A stretch of 64,000 nucleotides of DNA, from NCBI GenBank assembly GCA_031002005.1, contig JARYHS010013630.1, positions 238,583,539-238,647,538 of the forward strand, in the 5' to 3' direction. The notes under the pieces are model-generated. The model was not told where the DNA came from. It ran no database searches and saw only the letters and a list, made by a program, of their open reading frames with translations. Below are positions 58,259-64,000 of the stretch, in pieces. How positions within the stretch are numbered: the stretch's first letter is position 1; each line of letters opens with the position of its first letter. Made by a program: the position numbers and the translations under genes. Source of the stretch: Vandiemenella viatica. Lineage: Eukaryota; Arthropoda; Insecta; Orthoptera; Morabidae.

Positions 58259-59006
58259 GAGCATGTAATGAATTATTAAGTACAGTGTTGTTAGGGACCA
58301 ACGTTCTGTGTGAATGTTGACGGTGCGGCATGTCAAACAGTCAGGTATAGGTGAGTCAATAAAGCGTCCAGATAGACACGTCCGGTCGGTGACTAAAAAC
58401 ATTCTACCTGACTTTGGACATTCAGTGGATTTATTGCCGACCATAAATAACTAAGGCCCACTTTCTATTTGGTCACGTTTCGGAAAAGACCCACCAAATT
58501 CCGTTAACTGGTGCCGACGACCGTAAATGTACCTCAGTGCCGTTTCCTAGTAAAGAGGCACTTTTGGAAAGTGGTGGTAGACGATCCAGCCAATAAAGAA
58601 GATGCCAACAATTAATTAACTTTTTGGTCTTTTTTGTTTGTTCTGTGAGCCCATGAGATGCTGTTACTTTGGCGGGCGGCGCGGTAATTCGACAAGGGCC
58701 GGACGACACATCGCCGTGAGAGGGAACTGAGTTCTGCTCGGCGCGGAGAAACGGACGAAGATAGACTCACGTTCGGACCCTCATCTGATCAAGCAACATG
58801 GAATCTGCTCTGCTCTGGACGGCGGAAGAGGAGTCGCAGCTCGACTGACCAGGTCACTAGCGAGTGAACAACAGCAGACCCCCGTGGCGCCATTCATGCA
58901 TGGGTCCTGACCTCGACAGCAGCGGAGCAACGGTAAAGTCTTCGTTTAGGGCGAAAACTTATGCAACCGATTCCACCCAATAATCGACCCTGAGATATTG
59001 CTCTAA
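58259..59006. other. No gene recognised
   Basis: Includes a GC-rich patch (58660-58930) with no motif I can assign. Confidence 0.4.
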
Positions 59007-59439
59007 GGGCCTTATTACACTAAGCGACTTGGTGGCGTAACCAGCCACGCCACTGGTGTCTCTGTTGGCGACGCAACCAGGATTCTGGTGGCGCAGCCAG
59101 CCAGCCACTCGCACAACCGAGCAGTCTCTTTGCTGTTATCCTCGCATTGTACGCGAATTGTGTAGTTGAATATGTCCAGTGAACTACAGAATGTCACTGT
59201 GGAAATGCGGGGAAGTGAAAGTATAGAGAAGACAAAGGGGTAAAGCAAGAAGAATTTCTCCTTTTCGTATCTTTCCCGGTAATATCAACCTTTACTAAGT
59301 ACAATGATTAAAAGAGAGACGAAGACATTCTTAAGTAATTAAAAAACTTGTTGTCGTCTGAATACAATTCATCAAAAAGAGTATATATTCCCTTAGCAAT
59401 AGAATATGATGTACATACATCTTTCTCTCCCTTCTCCTT

Positions 59440-59622
59440 CCCTTTTTCATTATAATTATTTTTAATTACAATAATTTAATTGCGATGGAGCTAACACTCC
59501 GGTAACAATTTCCCTAGTCATCTAATTTCCCCTTTATGTATATATTTTCTTTTATAGCTGGAATGTTAAATTCCTCCCCCATTTACTTTTCCGATTTATA
59601 AATTTTAATTTTAAAATCCTTA

Positions 59623-59667
<45 letters not shown>

Positions 59668-61190
59668 TAAATTATTTAATTATTTATCACTACACTCGGT
59701 AATTTGTTCCAATTCCTGGCGCCTTAACAACAAAAGAAATTTTTTTCCACTCCATTATGCAAGAAATCGAGCGCAAACTTGTGGTCATGGTCGCCTTTCT
59801 CCTTCCATGCACTATTCCTAATTCTTTTACCAATTTCCATCCATGTCCCATCACCAACATATGCCCTGCACTCTCTTCACCCTCCTCCTTTCCTCCAATG
59901 AGTCCCAATCCAGCTCCTGTATCATATCAGTTACTGACTGGGTCCTGCGATAATTTCCACAAACAAATCTAGCAGCTCTTCTTTGCACACCTTCCATCTC
60001 CTGTATTTGATCTCCATAATGTGGTACCAAACTACACCACCATATTCAACAAATGATCTGGACAAAGTTTTGTAACCAAACTCCCTAACTTCTCTGTTAC
60101 ATCCTCTCGTCACCCTCTCCAGCAAATGAAGGATTTTGTAACCTTTTTCTGCCACCTGCCCAATTGAGTTTATCAAACGTTATGCAAAGAATTTACACTT
60201 CATCAAGCAAATCTGACCCCACTCTGTAATCATAATTAACCTTTAGATCTATTTATCTGTGTACCTTATAAGCCGACTCTTCTTGGCATTTATCTTCATT
60301 CAATGCTGACCTACCCATTTAGATATTCTATCCAGATCATCCTGCAACTGTTCAGTCTTCACCTGTTTTGATCCTATTGTATACCATTGTATCATTTGCA
60401 AAATACCTAGATTCTGACCGTAACACAGTAATTCATTAGAATAATGAACAGCAACTCCCATATTTACTTCCACTTCTTTTGATAATGTATTTCCTACTCT
60501 AACGCTTTTCTTTCTGACTTTTAAGAATTCCTGTGCCCAGCAAGTAACTTTTTCATCCAATTTCAATACATTTCAGTTCATTTAAAACCATTTTATGGCT
60601 CACTCTGTCAAATGCCTTAAAAAGATCTAGTGCTACACTATCAACTTGGCCTCCCAGTTTCCAATTCATTTGAAATATCTTGCATATAGCCCACTATCTG
60701 AGATTCAAATGAATATCCTTGCCTAAAGCCATGTTGGCGATCTGAAAACTAGTTTCTTTCTTCACAGACATTTCTGATATAGTTGCATATCAATCTCTCC
60801 ATCATTCTGCCTATCACTGATGACAAACTAATTGGCCAGGAATTTTCACCATTTTTTTAACCCTTCCTTTATGATCTGGTACTACTATCGGTCTTTTCCA
60901 ATCCTATGGTAAGCAGCAAGTCTCCAAACTCATTTTAAACAAAATTTTAAGATAAGGATACAATATCGTATCCCACAATCTTTAATAAATCTGTAGTAAT
61001 ATTACCTACACCAGTTATGTTACGTTTTTTTAGCTTTCTGAAGTTACTTCGCAATTTCCTGAGAATTTATTTCAAATTTTGTAGGTTCCGTCATTTATAC
61101 TCTCCTCTGATTCATTACCTCCCATCACAGGATGACTGTCCCTAGTTGTCTCACCAAACCTGTCACTCAGTATCTCTGCAATTTTAAAAT
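59440..61190 (-). pseudogene. CR1-like LINE, longest copy, degraded
   Basis: Minus strand, in order: DSVALDLFKAFDRVSHKMV (RT motif with catalytic Asp, near 60600-60650), KKSVRVGNTLSKEVEVNMGV, YFANDTMVY (degenerate YADD, near 60390), LQDDLDRISKWVGQH, RGCNREVREFGYKTLSRSFV, EYGGVVWYH, and a C-terminus near 59700-59900. The 3' tail (GGGAAATTGTTACCGGAGTG) matches the 24400-24450 tail. Many frameshifts. Longest member of a family also seen at 1200, 23600 and 48950. Confidence 0.85.
59626..59666. repeat. Poly(T) tract
   Basis: About 40 T within the minus-strand LINE 3' region. Confidence 0.9.
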
Positions 61191-61488
61191 CGTAAAGTAG
61201 GAAGGGGCATATGAACAGTAGACTGAACGCTTGGTGGCGAGTCTGGCGGTGCCGCCTAGCGGCCTAGTGTAATAAGCTACGTAAGATACAATGCCCTGCC
61301 ACGACTCTCGGCCACCAGTGGTTGCCGGTCCGGTGGCCGGGCAGGGCAGCCAGCCGGCCGCCAGTTTCTGGCGGCACCACTGGCTGCCCTAGTGTAATAA
61401 GCTCCATAAGACTCAATGCCCAGCGACGAGCAGAGCCACCAGTGGCGCGGCTGGTTGCGCCGCCAAGTCGCCTAGTGTAATAAGGCCC

Positions 61489-62279
61489 TAACTGTTTAAC
61501 ATTAAAGACATTCAACGATGTATAATTATTTATATCTTAATAAAACAAACTTCATGTTTGCATAACTTCACAATGATGAAGTTTCAATAAATTGTTCACC
61601 CACTTTTCAGTTCTACTATTAATTCCAATAATATTTCATGTGGCTAGTTAAAAATTCATTATTATTTTGATATTAGAACTTGATAATTTTGTTATTGTTG
61701 GAACAGTATGATCCAGAATTTACTTTCCCTAAAAGCAGACGCCACAAACATTACCGCTCACCCATCATGGTCGATGCGTTAGAGAGTGGGAAAATTTTCT
61801 TTTATAGGTAAAATAACTAAGTAGAAGTTGTGAACAATATAACAAATGCACTAAAGGAGTTTAAAATTAGAAATAGTAAAGGGAAAAAATAGTTGTGTGT
61901 TAAAATACACTTATAGAATGTAGGTGTGTAGAAAGATTCGTATCGTAGCATGTGCTCCATCGTAATTAAATCAAACTAAATGAAAGCTGGGTTGAACCAT
62001 GTACGGGCTTACATGGAATCAAAGCGAATATATATGATTCTATCCATCAATCTTCGATTTTCAAAGTGATAACAAACTGGCGGAAATGGTGTCAGTGAAA
62101 AGTGCTCCCTCTTTTTTTCAGTCTTTATGTCAGATTTTTTTCCCATAGGATATTGAAACATGAGATTAGAACTCTTTGAGTTCGCAGTGTTTGATAGTCA
62201 CTCTCTTCGTGTCAACAGGTTCATCACAGTCAGTTGAGATACAGTTAATCTTAATTGATTTCTGTAAATTTCTACTTGT
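61489..62279. other. No gene recognised
   Basis: A+T-rich DNA. Confidence 0.4.
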
Positions 62280-63759
62280 TGAATTGCAACTTCAATCAAA
62301 AAAAGTCGCTGCGCCACCTTCTCTGCTGTGCCCTGATTTGGTGGCTGGGTCCCGTACTTCTGGTGGTGAACATGATAGCTTGACTTTTGCCAGAGTTAAT
62401 TTTGATCTTCCAAAGGTTGCACTATTGAGTAATTTTCTGAAGGTGCTGCGTCAGTTTGCGTACGATGTAATTTAGGTTGTGGCTCGACCTGTATACCACG
62501 GTATCGTCCGCAAATAGCCCTACTTCTCCGCCTGTTTGGTGGGGAAGATCATTTGTATATACGCTGTACAGTGTTGGAGCCATGACCGATCCTTGAGGTA
62601 CGCTTGCTACAATTGATTTCAACTGGTTTTCTTGTCCATCCACCACAAAGAAGAATTTCCTGTCTCGAAGAAAGCTGTTTATTATTTTTAATAAATGGCC
62701 AGGCCAGTTTAAATATTAAACCATCATGCCAATCCCTATCAAAAGCTTTTTCAATATCAAGCATAACAGCACTTGTATAATGCCTGATGGATCATACCCT
62801 CCAGATATGTTCGACCATTCGAGTAGATTGGTCATGATCCATCCTGATCTAGGTTTTCCATGGTTTTCCCAGATCACTCCACTGGAATGCTGGGATGGTT
62901 CCTCACAATAGCCCATGGGAGCCTCCTGCCAAATCCCGTATATCCCTTCCAAGCTATTACCCTTTCGGATAGGTGCAATGCTCCCTTTGCCACACACTTT
63001 TAGTGAATCACAGAGTAATAGTAATAATTGGTGGATAGTACTGTGCTGAGCACGGAAACCAAATTGTTGTGGGATAATGATATTATTATCGTCGAGGAAT
63101 GTTTGGAAGGTTGACATTATAATTCGCTCTAGGACTTTTCCGAGAAGGTTGAGGAGTCAGATAGGTCTGTAGTTTTGGGGAAGGAGATGGCTTTTGTTTG
63201 GTTTAGGTAGGGTAATTGTTTTGGCGATTTTCCATGGGGATGGAAAGAAGGATAGTCTGAGGCATGCGCTGTAAATTGCTGTGAGGTAAACTATTGCAGA
63301 TTGTGGTATGTTTTTTTTAAGTATGTGGCTTGTACACCATCTGGGCTTGGGGACTTTTTGTTACCGAGCCTCCCAATGATCAAACTCACTACAGTCGGAT
63401 CCACAGGTCAGAAAGAGCTACGTAAATCTTCCTCAAAAAATGCGAGGTACTTCTCTATCTACTCTTTCTTCGTGGATTTTACTATCCTCGTCATCGTTGA
63501 CATGTGTCTGAAACTGATGTTCTAAAGGGTTCGCCATTAATTAGGCTTTTTCTCGTGCTGTGTATGCAAAACCATTTGGTCCTTGTAGTGGCTTTGTTGA
63601 CAAGGGCGGTTCTTTTCTAACTTTTGCTATTTTCCAAAAGAGGTCGGGATTACGCTCCGCTAGGCTAAGAGTGTCTTCCGAACGAACTGCTCGGTGTTGT
63701 TGCAGGTGCCATTTGATTTGATTTGCTAGTCTGTTTGGCTCTTCTGTCTGCTGGGTCAC
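62280..63759 (-). pseudogene. Jockey-like LINE reverse transcriptase, interrupted by a SINE
   Basis: Minus strand: linker (NRLANQIKWHLQQHRAV, 63541-63759), RT finger motifs with FFPSPWKIAKTITLPKPNKS and QNYRPI, then MSTFQTFLDDNNIIIPQQFG followed by FRAQHSTIHQL. The SINE at 62833-63026 comes next, then RMVEHIWR, SAVMLDIEKAFDRDWHDGL (catalytic Asp), VASVPQGSVMAPTLYSVY and GLFADDTVVY (catalytic Asp pair). Sequence fades out near 62280. Frameshifts and the SINE inactivate it. Confidence 0.88.
62833..63026 (+). mobile_element. SINE body, 5'-truncated, inserted in LINE RT
   Basis: Same family as 31079-31275 (CCATCCTGATCT... CAATAGCCCATGGGAGCC...AGTAATAGTAATA). Short duplication ATTGGT at 62827-62832 and 63027-63032. 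Lies between the QL and RMVEHI codons of the minus-strand RT. Confidence 0.82.
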
Positions 63760-63762
63760 TAA

Positions 63763-64000
63763 GGCCTAGTATCCACTTGAGCACGCTCAGGCGAATGAGC
63801 CGCTCAGTGAAGCGAGCGGATCAAGTGTGGACGCCTGAGCGCGCTCACAACGAACAACAGCGAGCATGCTCAGGGCGAGCCGATCGGGTGTCGGTATTTT
63901 GGAATGCTCAAAGGCGAGTCAGTGTTTGTTCGGCGCTCATTGTGGATGGTATTTGGTTGTTTCTACAATGAGCGCCAGCATGTGGGACAATGAACTTTGC
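63763..64000 (+). mobile_element. Left end of a TIR element, cut by the window edge
   Basis: GGCCTAGTATCCACTTGAGC follows a TAA (63760-63762) where the LINE sequence stops. Short inverted and direct GAGCGCGCTC/GAGC motifs fill the subterminal part. Near the edge an ATG (63968) opens MSASMWDNELC. A Harbinger-type element is my guess; the right end is not in the window. Confidence 0.5.

Larger units (their letters stand above)
59007..61488. mobile_element. Harbinger-like TIR element carrying a CR1-like LINE
   Basis: Left end GGGCCTTATTACACTAAGCG; right end, inverted, GGGCCTTATTACACTAGGCG. The arms run on through ACTTGGYGGCG. TAA duplicates lie at 59004-59006 and 61489-61491, the PIF/Harbinger pattern. 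TAGTGTAATAAG recurs inside at 61264 and 61390, i.e. internal copies of the terminus. The LINE fills most of the interior; the host element's own DNA is about 0.7 kb and non-coding except possible short starts (ATG at 59172). Confidence 0.85.

Overview
The window is eukaryotic, about two-thirds A+T, gene-poor and packed with interspersed repeats: RTE-, jockey- and CR1-like LINEs, Tc1/mariner, hAT and PIF/Harbinger elements, MITEs and tRNA-derived SINEs. Together with the one host gene recognised, this suggests an insect with a large genome. An insect calcitonin gene (distinct from DH31) is known from lineages such as termites, locusts and stick insects, so a polyneopteran is my best guess; the species is not identified.

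The host gene is on the + strand. Three exons share intron phase: a spacer exon (7672-7752), a calcitonin-type exon A (10022-10162) and a second calcitonin-type exon B (42422-42557, with stop codon, 3' UTR and AATAAA at 43046). Exons A and B each encode, after a Lys-Arg site, a 36-residue peptide with Cys at position 6, a second Cys 8-9 residues later, and a C-terminal Pro-Gly-Lys-Arg that would give a proline amide. All three exons are entered after two bases of a codon, and the first two also leave two bases, so A and B can be chained or chosen alternatively without frameshift. The signal-peptide exon is not seen and probably lies upstream of the window.

The rest is intron, flanking DNA and transposable elements. 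1-7671: a MITE, diverged tandem copies, a CR1-like LINE scrap and one copy of a roughly 0.9-kb dispersed repeat. 7753-10021: a plain intron. 10163-42421: a 32-kb intron made largely of TEs: a Tc1 element (11449-12642), a jockey-like LINE broken by a PIF/Harbinger element (13675-15271), a jockey-like LINE broken by a hAT element (18040-20607), a roughly 165-bp tandem array (21.66-23.17 kb), three copies of a TWA-targeting MITE (one inside another hAT element), SINEs, a Tc1 relic, an RTE LINE (37979-40480) and a TIR element (40545-41802).

Downstream of exon B: a near-full-length but mutated RTE LINE (45470-48778), RTE and CR1 scraps, a second copy of the 27-kb hAT family, several SINEs, the second copy of the 0.9-kb repeat (inverted, carrying a SINE), a 2.5-kb Harbinger-like element holding a CR1-like LINE (59007-61488), a jockey-like LINE interrupted by a SINE (62280-63759), and the left end of another TIR element running off the window. 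All TE reading frames are broken. Several insertions have clear target-site duplications, and two have a paralogous empty site inside the window, so much of the insertion order can be read directly.
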